Shown here one piece after another: positions 34,565-44,818 of a DNA stretch of 64,000 bases; the stretch's first letter is position 1; every line of letters begins with the position of its first letter. The position numbers and the translations under genes are program-made. Where the stretch lies: the NCBI GenBank assembly GCA_025201765.1, contig MU623430.1, positions 1 through 64,000 on the forward strand, read 5' to 3'. The notes beneath the pieces are model-generated. The model was not told where the DNA came from. It was given only the letters and a program-made list of their open reading frames with translations, and did not search any database. The stretch is from Daldinia sp. FL1419. Taxonomy: Eukaryota > Ascomycota > Sordariomycetes > Xylariales > Hypoxylaceae.

Positions 34565-37093
34565 ATGGAAGGCCCGGGAGACTCGATCACGGCGGTCCCG
34601 GATGTTAACACAGGAGATGAAGCCACACCCATCTCTTACGCCAACCTTGCAAACGACGTAAACAATCTGGGGAACCTCTTTGCTAGAAGATACGAGCAAA
34701 CTGGCTTACTCGACGACTTGCAACACGCGATTATTTTAGCCCAATGGGCATTAGACATGACATCTAAATGCCATCCTGACCGGGCAGGGAGGCTTATTAA
34801 CTTAGGAAACTGGCTAGGAAGAAGATTTGAAAGGACTGGGACTATGGAAGACTTGGAGAAAGCGATTTCACTCTCTTCGGCATCTGTGGAACTTACTCCC
34901 GCTCGCCATCTATGCCGAGCAGCTCGGTTAACTAGTCTCGGAAATTGGTTAGCTAGAAGACACGAAAGGACAGGAAACCTTACGGACCTCCAACATGCAA
35001 TCGGACGAATCAAAGAAGCTATGAGAGTAATGCCCGAGGACGACTGCAATCAAGCAGTCTACCTTGCTAGCCTTGGGAATATGTTGGCTCTCTTATATAA
35101 ACGGACCGGAGTCATAGACGATATATCATGGGCAATTTTCACCGTCGAACACGCCCTCGCATCTATCCCCGACAGCCACCCCAGCAGAATGAATTGGCTC
35201 AGCAACTTAGGGATAATGTTAACTTGGAAGTACGGGAAAACTCGTATCCTCACTGACCTCCAATACGCTATTAATTGTGCTAGAGAGGCATTATATTCCA
35301 TGCCCATTAACCATCCCAACCGGGCTGCCGCCTCCAGTAGCTTGGGAGACCTATTGTTTTATAGGTACGAGCAAGATCGCGCGGTGGAATCTTACAACGA
35401 TTGTCTGGCTTGTTACAAGTATAGTTGGGCATGCGACAATGCTCCACCGGTTACGAGAATCAGAGCTGCTCATAAGGCAGCCATGATTCTTTTAGAGCAT
35501 CAAGAGTGGGGGCAGTCAAGTCTCCTCCTAACTAAAGCAGTTTACCTGCTATTAAGCATCAATCGATATTGTCTAGACCAGCGAGACCAACAAAATACAT
35601 TGAAAGAGTTCGCTGGGTTGACTACGCTAGCAGCATCTGCTACTCTTTTGACCGAAGGGGGCTTTTTAAAAGCTCTTCGACTTCTTGAGCTTGGGCGAGG
35701 CGTTATTTCTCGGCTAAGGTTAGGCGTCCAGCTAGATTTTGTCATCTCAAAACCGCAATGCCCCGGGTTTCCCCAGGAATCAACCCAATTTCAAATCTAC
35801 CCCAGACCATTGCCCACCCACTTGCTCGACCTACCTGGAGATTCGTATAGACTATTACAGAAACTTGAAAATCCCAAGGTTACCCGTATTTGGACCGAGG
35901 GGAGCAAAGAAGAGCCATGGGAACTATCGGGACTCGAAACTTACTTATTTCCTTTTATGGAAGACGAATTGAAGGAGGTCTCCTCCAAAGGTCCCGTGGT
36001 GGTCATAAATACCAGCACGGTACGCTGTGATGCTCTTTTATTGGAACCACATGCAACCCGGTCAATGCCTCTCCCCAAACTCCATTATAAAGATATTGTA
36101 GAATACGTCAAATTCCTGGACTCGGCTCATCACCCGCTTACAAGATCGCTTGAAGAGAAAAGAAATATGTTTGGCCTCCTGGAGTGGCTCTGGGATACAA
36201 CCGCACAGCCCATACTTGAAGCGCTTGGATTTCAGGCGCCCCCTGAAGGAGATAAATGGCCTCGTGTATGGTGGATACCTACGGGCCTAATGAGTTTACT
36301 GCCACTTCATGCTGCTGGCCTTCACCACACCTCATCATCTGAAGCAGTAATCGATAGAGTAATATCATCTTATAGTCCATCATTAAGGGCCCTCGTCCAA
36401 GCGCGGAAAACACCAACTGAGGTTTTCCATGTTCAAAAAGAAGCATTTCTAGTTTCGATGGAGACGACGCCGGATTGCCCATCTCTCTCTAGAGCGAAGG
36501 AGGAAATAAAAGTAATTGATGAATTACTGCCTCCGTCGGCTTCAAGAACAAAGCTAGAAGCCCCATGCAAAGAAGAAGTCATTTACGGCCTTAAGCGCTG
36601 CAATGTCTTTCATTTCGCTGGCCATAGTATATCGGATCAGATAGATCCATCTAAGAGTTGCTTGCTTCTACTGGACTGGCAAGAAGACCCTCTCACTTTC
36701 GAGGACATAATCTACCTAAAACTAGGGGACAGCCTCCCATTTCTTGCTTATCTCTCAGCTTGCTCGACAGGAGCAAATTCCGCGGAGCGGCTCCACGATG
36801 AATCAATAAACTTGATGACTGCCTGTCAGCTGGCTGGCTTTCGCCACACCATAGGATCCTTATGGGATGTATATGATGTGTATTCAGTTGACGCCGCAAG
36901 AGAGTTTTACAAGGTGTTCGGGAATAGCAAATCATTCGACGACGAAGCAGTTACGTTGGGCGTACATTCTGCCGCAAGATACGTCCGGCACCTTACTAAT
37001 AATACCTCTCAGAATGAGGGCGACCCGTTTGCATGGGCAGCCTATATTCATATGGGGCCGTACGTGATAACTCCACCATTACTCCATTTTTAG
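34565..37093 (+). CDS. TPR-CHAT protein, putative caspase-like protease
   Basis: Single open exon of 842 residues. The first third (about 25-290) contains five or six TPR-like repeats of about 45 residues, seen as repeating LGN(W/M)LxxRxERTG...DLxxAI units. A helical linker follows. The C-terminal 300 residues form a CHAT domain of the caspase/separase clan. The histidine of HFAGHS falls at about residue 687 and the cysteine of LSACSTG at about 733; spacing and context match the catalytic dyad. GSLWDVYD and DPFAWAAYIHMG near the end are typical CHAT C-terminal motifs. Bacterial TPR-CHAT proteases cleave partners during defence, for example with gasdermins or type III-E CRISPR. Fungal versions are known but poorly characterised. 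Neighbours are a GTPase and a HET protein. An additional N-terminal exon is possible. Confidence 0.88.
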   Translation: MEGPGDSITAVPDVNTGDEATPISYANLANDVNNLGNLFARRYEQTGLLDDLQHAIILAQWALDMTSKCHPDRAGRLINLGNWLGRRFERTGTMEDLEKAISLSSASVELTPARHLCRAARLTSLGNWLARRHERTGNLTDLQHAIGRIKEAMRVMPEDDCNQAVYLASLGNMLALLYKRTGVIDDISWAIFTVEHALASIPDSHPSRMNWLSNLGIMLTWKYGKTRILTDLQYAINCAREALYSMPINHPNRAAASSSLGDLLFYRYEQDRAVESYNDCLACYKYSWACDNAPPVTRIRAAHKAAMILLEHQEWGQSSLLLTKAVYLLLSINRYCLDQRDQQNTLKEFAGLTTLAASATLLTEGGFLKALRLLELGRGVISRLRLGVQLDFVISKPQCPGFPQESTQFQIYPRPLPTHLLDLPGDSYRLLQKLENPKVTRIWTEGSKEEPWELSGLETYLFPFMEDELKEVSSKGPVVVINTSTVRCDALLLEPHATRSMPLPKLHYKDIVEYVKFLDSAHHPLTRSLEEKRNMFGLLEWLWDTTAQPILEALGFQAPPEGDKWPRVWWIPTGLMSLLPLHAAGLHHTSSSEAVIDRVISSYSPSLRALVQARKTPTEVFHVQKEAFLVSMETTPDCPSLSRAKEEIKVIDELLPPSASRTKLEAPCKEEVIYGLKRCNVFHFAGHSISDQIDPSKSCLLLLDWQEDPLTFEDIIYLKLGDSLPFLAYLSACSTGANSAERLHDESINLMTACQLAGFRHTIGSLWDVYDVYSVDAAREFYKVFGNSKSFDDEAVTLGVHSAARYVRHLTNNTSQNEGDPFAWAAYIHMGPYVITPPLLHF

Positions 37094-38344
37094 TGCGATC
37101 TAACTTAGGTATTCAAGATAAACCAGAAGGAAAGTTTCCCAGTATTCAAAGCGGGTGGGATATTTAAAGCGTAGGTACCTACCTATATAGATTAATGTTA
37201 CATGGTAAAGTATAGGTACCCCGATCCCGTTTTTCGTGGATTAAGGCGTATAAATCTTTTAGCTTCCATACTGACAATAAAATTGAATCACTTTGTTTGA
37301 AAGAAGTTCTTATACAGTAGTTCGATAATAGCTAGTTAAGTAATTGGTCAAGAAATCAGATTTTAATATATCTACCTCCTGACATATACTTACCTAATCT
37401 AGCTAAACATTTATAAATTACTCCTGGAACAGTTGGAATGTTTAACACGTCGGACTGATATACTAAATAAACAGGTAGGTACCTAGGTAGGTATTTAGTC
37501 TATCTGGCTCGCGTTAGGTGAACTGAGACTGAGCGTCACAATGAAGTAAATGTACAGTGGGTAGAATATCGGAATTTTCTTAAAATCATACGCGCGCATT
37601 ATAAGTATTAAATTCTAATGTTGTCGATACGGACTGGAAATATACGTGCTATCTCTCTCTCCTTCCCATCAGGTAGTTGTTGTTGGGGACGGTACCTACC
37701 TACTTAGGTATTTAAAAGAGAGTACAGACACATTGGCAGGTTACATCTGGGAGTTCGGCGTTGGTTCGAGAAATATTTCCATAGTCAACCAACAATCAGT
37801 ACTTACTTACTTCTATTATGAATAGGTAGGCTGTAGCTGAAATATACAATAGAGCCATGTTAGTATTATATATACGATGCTCCAATGATTTATGAAGCGT
37901 CGTGTCCAATAGCTTAATAGCTTGGATGTGCTGGTACTGCCTCCGGAAGCCGGTAATAGGATAGACAGCATACCACTCTCCCCTGCCTACCAATCGAATG
38001 ATTAGGGATTCGTGGTTGAAGTTACACGGCATGAATCGCTTACGGGGAAACCGAAGTTTCAGACCGGTGAAAAACGTAGAAAGCGATAGTCGAGCAAAAT
38101 GTACCTATTTAACAAAGGGGTGCCACATCATTTTGTTACTCTTTTCTCATTCAATCCTTCATAACCCATCTAAGCAGCTCTTTTGAACCCTGTTAACCAG
38201 GTCCTAGAATCCACATTGCAAAAGGCTTAGTACCGCTGGATTTAGGAGAAAAGCACCTACCGACTTTGAAAATCTCTTCCTCTTTGGAACCTTGGAGCCT
38301 TGAAGCCTTGGAGCCTAAGCCCAAGCCCCGCATCAAGATCTACG
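37094..38344. other. Spacer between TPR-CHAT and GTPase genes
   Basis: No gene seen. Palindromic AGGTAGGTACCTAGGTAGGT is at about 37473-37492, and a second block is at 37690-37710. Region around 37380-37440 is AT-rich. Confidence 0.55.
37473..37492. repeat. Perfect-looking AGGT/ACCT palindrome
   Basis: AGGTAGGTACCTAGGTAGGT lies between the TPR-CHAT and GTPase genes. Similar palindromes occur at 1405-1433, 5262-5291, 7487-7524, 19225-19253, 24117-24137 and 31728-31758. Confidence 0.8.
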
Positions 38345-39852
38345 ATGACCATAAAAGCTACCACGGGGGGGAACCCGCGCAGCAACGATGACGGGGAGTC
38401 TAGGCCGGGTAATAGATCCCAGAAGTATGACGATGAGTTTATATCCATGTGGGATAACGTATCCATTTCGAATCAAGAAAACGCCCATGACGACGACTTA
38501 GATGATGGCTACGACTACAGCTCCGATTCCGACGACTCTAACCCCGACGACGACGACAACGAAAAATCTCAGGGATGGATCCATAATCAACTAAAGACAC
38601 TATCTGACGGCATCAAGGGCTTGACAACGAAGCGTGTGATTAGATTCGTCGAGAAGTAGTACGTGTATATCGAATCACTCGAAACCCGACTGATAAGCTA
38701 CCTGGGTACTGATTCTTGAGTAGTCTGAAAGGTACCAAATTGATTTTCGTAGTAGGCCAAACAGGAACTGGAAAATCGACCATACTACAAGAGCTGACTG
38801 GCTTAAAGCCGGAAGTCGGGCACACGTTGGAATCAGGTACGTGATAAAAAGTTGTACGAACAAGCCGTGGATACTAAATTAATACGAAAGGTACTCGGAA
38901 GTATGAAATTCTTCCTGCCTTCGTTGGTGGGCAACAATATCTCTTTGTAGATACAGCTGGGTTTGGTGCCGCGGATATGGACGACATGGCCAATTATTAC
39001 GATATAATGAATTGCTTGAAAGTTCTCGGCCCGTTCGTCACAGTTGCCGGCCTTATGTTTGTCTACGGCAAAATGCCAACCCGACTTCGGAAAGAAGACT
39101 TACGGACTATCCAATGGGTTGAGTGCTTCTGCGGCCCAAAATTCTTCCGTAATATCATTTTCATTACGAACAGCTGGGATAGTTGGTCTAAAAAGGCTTT
39201 TGAAAAAGCTTGGAACGACGTCCCAAAGCTACTGAAAGTTGAGGACGTTAAGAGAATCTTAAACCCACCCGGTCACTACAAGGAGGGCTCAGTGTACCAT
39301 CATGGCTTCCCGGGAGGTGATGGATCTCTTGATGATTATGATAATTTGCTAAATCCTGAGGACCACCACCTAGAAAGGGGTGCTGAACTTCAGCAGCTTG
39401 TCCATAAACGCTACTCGAGAGCCACGGGAATAAAGCTTCAAGTCCTTCGCGAAATTGAAAGCGGTACCCCGATAAATGAAACCGAAGCAGCTAAAGTGCT
39501 TAAGGCAGACACGCCCTCAACTAGCATCCGTATCCAGAAAGGCTACGCTCTCGTCACGACAAATCCTACCAACCCCCAAGCTTCGAACCCGACTAATGAG
39601 AGATCCGAACTAAGCAATCCTAGTTCTAGCCCGGCGGCGCAAGCATTGGTGCTCCGGGAGACCCAACTCTCTCTGCAAAAACATCCTACGCCTACACGAC
39701 AGCTTGTAGAAGAAAGAGAGGCCCCAAAGCGGTTGAGCTACTACGACCCATGGCAAGGCGCATCTATGTGGGCGAAGGCTGCTTGGTGGATCGCCAAATA
39801 TTTCCGGCGCCTTTTCGGAAGGGGTTCTCAGGACCAAGGAGAAAAAGCTTGA
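38345..39852 (+). CDS. AIG1/septin-like GTPase with acidic N-terminus
   Basis: Exons 38345-38658, 38724-38836 and 38891-39852 give 462 residues. The N-terminal 100 residues are acidic and Asp/Ser-rich, probably disordered. The G domain begins at about 108. G1 is GQTGTGKST (116-124), G3 is DTAGFG (163-168), and FITNSWD (about 233-239) fits the G4 position. This pattern resembles AIG1/Toc/septin-type TRAFAC GTPases, which often act in membrane-linked immunity. After the G domain come a charged linker and a C-terminal segment rich in Trp and basic residues (WAKAAWWIAKYFRRLFGRG), a plausible amphipathic membrane anchor. Exon 1 ends in frame at KY|LKG, and the exon 2 to 3 join gives ESGTRKYEI. No ATG precedes 38345 in frame. 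Confidence 0.82.
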
Positions 39853-40771
39853 GTCAAGTCAACTTAGAGCAATTCAATCCTATGGACCTTATAACCTAAC
39901 CAGCAAGTCAAACTAGAATGGGTAGCGCTTATTGTAGGAACGAGATTACACACTCATTATTACACTTACGAATCTCTGAAGCAAATAATGTTATTCCTTT
40001 TTTTCCTCTTTGGATAGTCTGAATCTTGTATACGTACCTACTTTAGGTACTCGAGAAGATGTCTTCGATGGAGTGGTCAGGGCCGGGCGAAGGTACTTTA
40101 ACCACTGTTGTAGCCGTAGTAGCTAGGACCAATCCCGACGATTATGACATTCCTTTCCCAAGGTCAGGCTGTTTATTGTATAGTGAGTATTAGCAAAATC
40201 TATAAAAAATATTCAGGTTTATAAATAGAGTGATGCATCCCTAGAATATGAACATAAAACAAGCCTAGGTTACTAAAGATAGAAAAGAGAAGGCGCTGAG
40301 AAGGATTTGAGAAAGGGTTAAGATAAATATAGAGGGAAAGAATTAAGAAAGAAAAGAAGGAAAAAAAAAAAAAAAAAAAAAAAAAAAAGCCGGGACTCGT
40401 CAGGGAACCTTTGAACATTTGACCTGAACAAGTTGGCCTTCTTGCCGCCCTGCCGCAGATTCGAACCCGAGTCCTTCGAAAAACCCGGAGGGGTTATTTC
40501 TATTCCCTATCACATCTCTAACCACTAGGCCACGACCACTTTGACCAGGCAGCTACAGATCAGGAGTGATACAAGGGGTTGCAAGCCTTCCTTATAAACC
40601 TTCTCGCGGTTACCTGGCAACGCTTGGGGATTTCTAGGGTTTGCGCCCTGCATCTTCAGCCTAGAGAACACACGACTGGGGGTTTTTGACTATGATATAT
40701 TTAATCAAATAGATGAATGATTACCTATATGTGCAGGTAGTTAATTGGAAGACCACACGACAACCCCTATA
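39853..40771. other. Spacer with SINE-like element
   Basis: Between the GTPase and HET genes. Apart from the tRNA-like element described separately and its 28-base poly-A run, I see no gene. Confidence 0.55.
40361..40545 (-). mobile_element. tRNA-derived (SINE-like) element or tRNA pseudogene
   Basis: Read on the minus strand, GGCCTAGTGGTTAGA (about 40516-40531) matches the Pol III A box and GGTTCGAATC (40458-40467) matches the B box. The interval is longer than in an ordinary tRNA, and the acceptor and T stems do not pair well, so it is not a functional tRNA. A run of 28 A on the plus strand (40361-40388), T on the element's strand, follows. This could be a Pol III terminator or the edge of an insertion. 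Confidence 0.5.
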
Positions 40772-42861
40772 CTATCCCACCACCACCGTCTCCCGCTTCG
40801 CCTCCTCGCGCCACAGCGGATCACCCCTGGGTATCTTTACGCGGTCCAGTATCTCGCCCGCCGGCGTAGCAAACACGGTATTAAAAATACGCTCTCCCTG
40901 CTCCTCGGCCCATATTCGATACCTAAGGTACCCAATCCTCTCGTAAAACATCCCCCGACGTTCCAGCAGCAGAAACTCGGCGTTCTTGATCTTACTGCGG
41001 GGAATAACCTGCATTGAAATCGAGTTGTATGCTTCGTCGCTGTGCCATTTCACGAGAAGCCCGAGTACGGGACGTGTCTGGGAACCTGCTTCGTCGAGGT
41101 TGGCTTTTACCAAGACGCTGGCTTCCGTAGATAGTTTGAGAGACACGTACGCTCCGTCGGAAAGCGCGTGGTCTTGCTGGTATTCCTCCGCGGCGAAGTT
41201 GACCACCGTCTGGTGGGATCTCTGCTCGTCCGGCCACTTTATCTCCCTGAGCAGCAACTCCACCACGTAGCCTCTTAGATGTAGATAACGGGGAGCCTCG
41301 TTGCCGAGATCTGTTAGCCGCTGGGCCATGGCAGCCATAGAAGTCCCGCCAACCAACGGGTATTCGCCGTCGACTAGCAATGCTTCGAACTCTGTATATC
41401 CCAAGAATGTTTTTAGTTTAATAGGGCCTTCCCAGCCAAGGAAAGACCAGCTTGGGAAATCTGATCGTCTTTTGGTTGGAGACATATGCGTCCAGTTGAT
41501 TATCGGTCTGCCTTCGTATATAAGAGTTCCCCAAATAGAATAAATGCCTTTGGTTGCCAGAAACCGCAGAACGCCAAGAACTGCGTCCAGCGCGTCAGAC
41601 TCGTACCTCAGTTGTCTTCGGCTGTATTCGATTATCATATCCATGGCTGCTCTCGTAGGTGGTATTAAATAGTAGTTGTCATCTAGGTTTGGGTGTGGCG
41701 TAAATGTCCGAATCTCCATAGTTGGTAGGGATGATATTTTCTCTATTGGGACCTTTTCGTGCTCTGCTATACAGGTTTTATCGCAGAGGTACCAGACCCC
41801 GTGGTCCGTGAAAATGAGTCTTCTCGGTGACAGGAACCCTTCTTGGTATGTCCAACCGCGGCTTGCCCAGGTGGAATTTCTCACCGAATGAACGGGATGA
41901 GGGAACCCTTCTAAAAATACAACGTTGTTAACAACTTCCATCGCTTGTTTCTTACGTGATCTGCTTATTCCGGGGAGGCCGTAGGTAGCATCTTTTCCTG
42001 CCGTGGCAATAATTGTGATCTCCGAGTTTGCGTATATATTCCCCATCTGAGATACTTGGAAATGTTTGTCCGTCAAGTCATTCTGGTTGATACACTGTAA
42101 TATGGAGTCATAATCAGAAAAGGGGGTTAAATAAATACTAGGCATGTAAAGCTATCGAGGTTCGAACCTACGTGACGATCAACCCAAAGGTATTGAAGTC
42201 CCATCGACAAGGTAACTTCTATAGAATCAATAACTACTTGCGAGTACTTGCTTGATGACGGCAAGTTGACGATATCGCCCCAAACGTACGAAAGCGCCGC
42301 ATATTTGCAACCTGAAGGTGCAGGAATATTCCTTCGTTCCGGATGTTTACAGTCGATCACTCGAAAACTTGAAGCCGGCGGGAACGTTGGCCGCGCGCAA
42401 ACATGAACATGGTTCTTGCGACAGTAGGATACAAATTGTTGAAGCCTCTTAAATGAGATATTTTTCGAGTCTATACGCTGGATCCCGATATTGATAATTT
42501 GACCGGGTTTGGATACTTCGAGCATTCCTTGAGACTCGTCGCCGAAATATACAAGTTTGCTGCTTTGTAAGACGTCTATTATCCATTTACTACGACATTG
42601 GATATAACAAGCTCGTTGTGATAATAGAGGACACTCTTTTCCGTCCAGGGATGGCAATTTAATATTTGCAAAAAGACGGCAGATACGACAACTTGAAGAT
42701 TTGAGCTGCTTGTGAGATTCGGACAACCACAGGTGAGGATTATCGGGATCTTGTTTTGGGTCTGCTATGAGATCCCATGGTACCTCCCGACAGCGTTCGC
42801 ATATATCAACATCGGTATTTGGGGGTGAGAGGTGAGGCGTGGTAATTAATGCCGTTTTCAT
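40772..42861 (-). CDS. HET domain protein (heterokaryon incompatibility)
   Basis: Exons 42172-42861 and 40772-42094 give 670 residues. The HET domain starts at about residue 187 with YAALSYVWGD and continues with LQYLWVDRHCINQND across the 77-bp intron. IYANSEITIIATAG and STWASRGWTYQEGFLSPRRLIF follow, all classic HET core motifs. Two CxxC-type pairs (CERC about 21-24, CRIC about 58-61) in the N-terminal part may bind zinc. HET domains are cell-death effectors in vegetative incompatibility, when unlike strains fuse. The intron acceptor TTACAG was chosen because it restores CINQND. The gene points toward the GTPase gene, with a SINE-like element between them. Confidence 0.93.
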
Positions 42862-43624
42862 TTTTCTTTAGATCTTGGGACGCCTGTTTCACAAGGTCGT
42901 TTTATTATGACAAGACTATATATCGTCATGCCTCCCATAGGTAACTACGCCGTATACCTAAGCCTCTTCGTTATTAAGCTATAGGTATATTTACAAGTTC
43001 TATTACCCCGTCTTACGGCTTACACCCGATTAATTCACTCCCATTGGTCCACGTCTGAGGGCTGAGGGTTAATTATCCACTACGCAAATGGATGCCAGGG
43101 TACCAATCGCCGGGGGTATCCCCAGGTATTGTAAGGGGCACTTGGAATAACCATCTCGTTTTAGATCACATGCGTAGATCCGTAATTCATAGCCTCGAAA
43201 TAGGCTGCCTTACCATTGCCTGAATTACATCAAGTAAAAAACTACCGAATACAATGCATTAATAAGGGCGTATTCTCTATTAAACGTCTATCCACCTATG
43301 TAGATTAGGTAGTCACATGGTATCGCGTCCGCCTATCCCCTGTCGTGAGTATATTCCTATACCTTATTTCGTTCTCTTCCCTGTTTCTGTCTTCTGTATG
43401 GCCGACTCGGAGTCCTATAGGCTACTGTCTGGATAGTCGAGAACTACCCAACTGTTCGGCAAACCAATCTGATAGAAATCTGAGTGGGTAGGTCGCAACC
43501 ATAGCAACATGGTTTTGGCATTCTTTTCTTTCTCCCTACTTCCCTCACGTCGCGGACCTCTATCCTAATCCCTACCATATTCCATCACGTAGAATAATCT
43601 CAATCGTCCTCGACTGTGAGCACT
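42862..43624. other. Intergenic spacer
   Basis: About 760 bp containing the HET promoter and the 3' region of the Rae1 gene. No gene seen. Confidence 0.6.
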
Positions 43625-44818
43625 CTACCGCTTCTTGACACTCGGGCGAGGCTTGCATTCATCTCCTTGGATGGGATGAAGCATAACTTTGTTGGGGTAG
43701 TTTTGACTGTTGCCCATGTATCCCTTGCTCCAGTCGTAGCCCACTGCGTACGCGAAGATGGTGCCCCCAGAATTAAATGTCGTTGCAGTAATACTACCCC
43801 CAACCGATGGGTATCCCTTTAAACGGTGCTTCGCGTCCTTATCCCAGAAATGGAACGATCCGTCGCTACCGGCTGTACTAAATGTACCGTGTTGAGGGTG
43901 GAACGAGATATCATTAACAGAGTACACCTGAGTCGTGTTACCCTGCGGCGGGTCGCGGTGGCATTTGAATGAGAAGTTGGAACTGCACCGCATTAGAAAG
44001 TAAAAAGGGGAGGATGTTTCTTTGGATCTGTAACATACCTTGAATCCTTGTCTTCTACGTACTGGATGGCACATCGACCCTCAATACTACCGATGGCAAA
44101 ACCACTGGCGTCGGTAAAGCAGCTAACTACCCTAGTCTGCCACTTTAGGGGACTCTGGAGTGTCTTGTAGAATTTGAGAGGGTCCTGGAGGTTGATAACG
44201 TTGATGTAGCGATCCGCAGTGCCGATTACTAGTAGCGAATCGCGCACATCCATGGAGTAAACACGTTCTTGGCATGAGACGGTCCCGACAGGCGTACTCT
44301 GTCGCAGATCCCAATACTTGATGGTCTTATCCCATGAGCCAGTCACCAGCATAGGACTATTCGAGTTGGGCAGTTCGAAGAAGCGGGCGCATCGGACGGT
44401 CTGATCGTGCGCTGCTACTTGCGCCGTCTGAAGAGTCTGTAGGTCGCAGACCTTGGCCTGCTTGTCGGCACCGGAAGATACAATCTTGTTGCCGTCCTAG
44501 AAGAAGCGTCAATGTATGATATTCCCAAGTATAAGATGAATGCAATATAGGTTAACTTACTTTGGAGAAGTCTACACTGAGAACGGGGGCGTCGTGTTCG
44601 TACATGTGCTTTCCTTCGCTAGAGCCGTTGGCAGCAATCTGGTATATGCGAACTTTTTTATCCCAGCTGGAAACAGCTAGGATGTCTGCGGTAGGAGAAA
44701 AGGCGAGATCCGAGACTGTATCCTCGGGGGGATTCGAAACGGGAACATCGTTCTTGAGGTCACCAATAGTGTTACTAGGTGTTGACGCAGCAGCCGCGCT
44801 TCCGAAAAGTCCCGACAT
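43625..44818 (-). CDS. RAE1: mRNA export factor Rae1/Gle2 (WD40)
   Basis: Exons in coding order are 44561-44818, 44039-44496 and 43625-43982, encoding 357 residues. The protein is a seven-bladed WD40 propeller that binds nuclear pore GLEBS motifs and acts in mRNA export and mitosis. Visible features are the N-terminal MSGLFG, ISDLAFSP-like and SSWDKKVRIY repeats, LVTGSWDKTIKYWDLR in blade 3, NFSFKCHR, and the final blades with VNDISFHPQHGTFSTAGSDGS. The length and repeat order match fungal Rae1. Introns are in phases 0 and 2 with GTAAGT and GTATGT donors. The start at 44818 gives the usual family N-terminus. Confidence 0.95.

Noticed and set aside
40430..40540. Functional tRNA gene
   Set aside because: A and B boxes are present, but acceptor and T stems do not pair and the spacing is too long.
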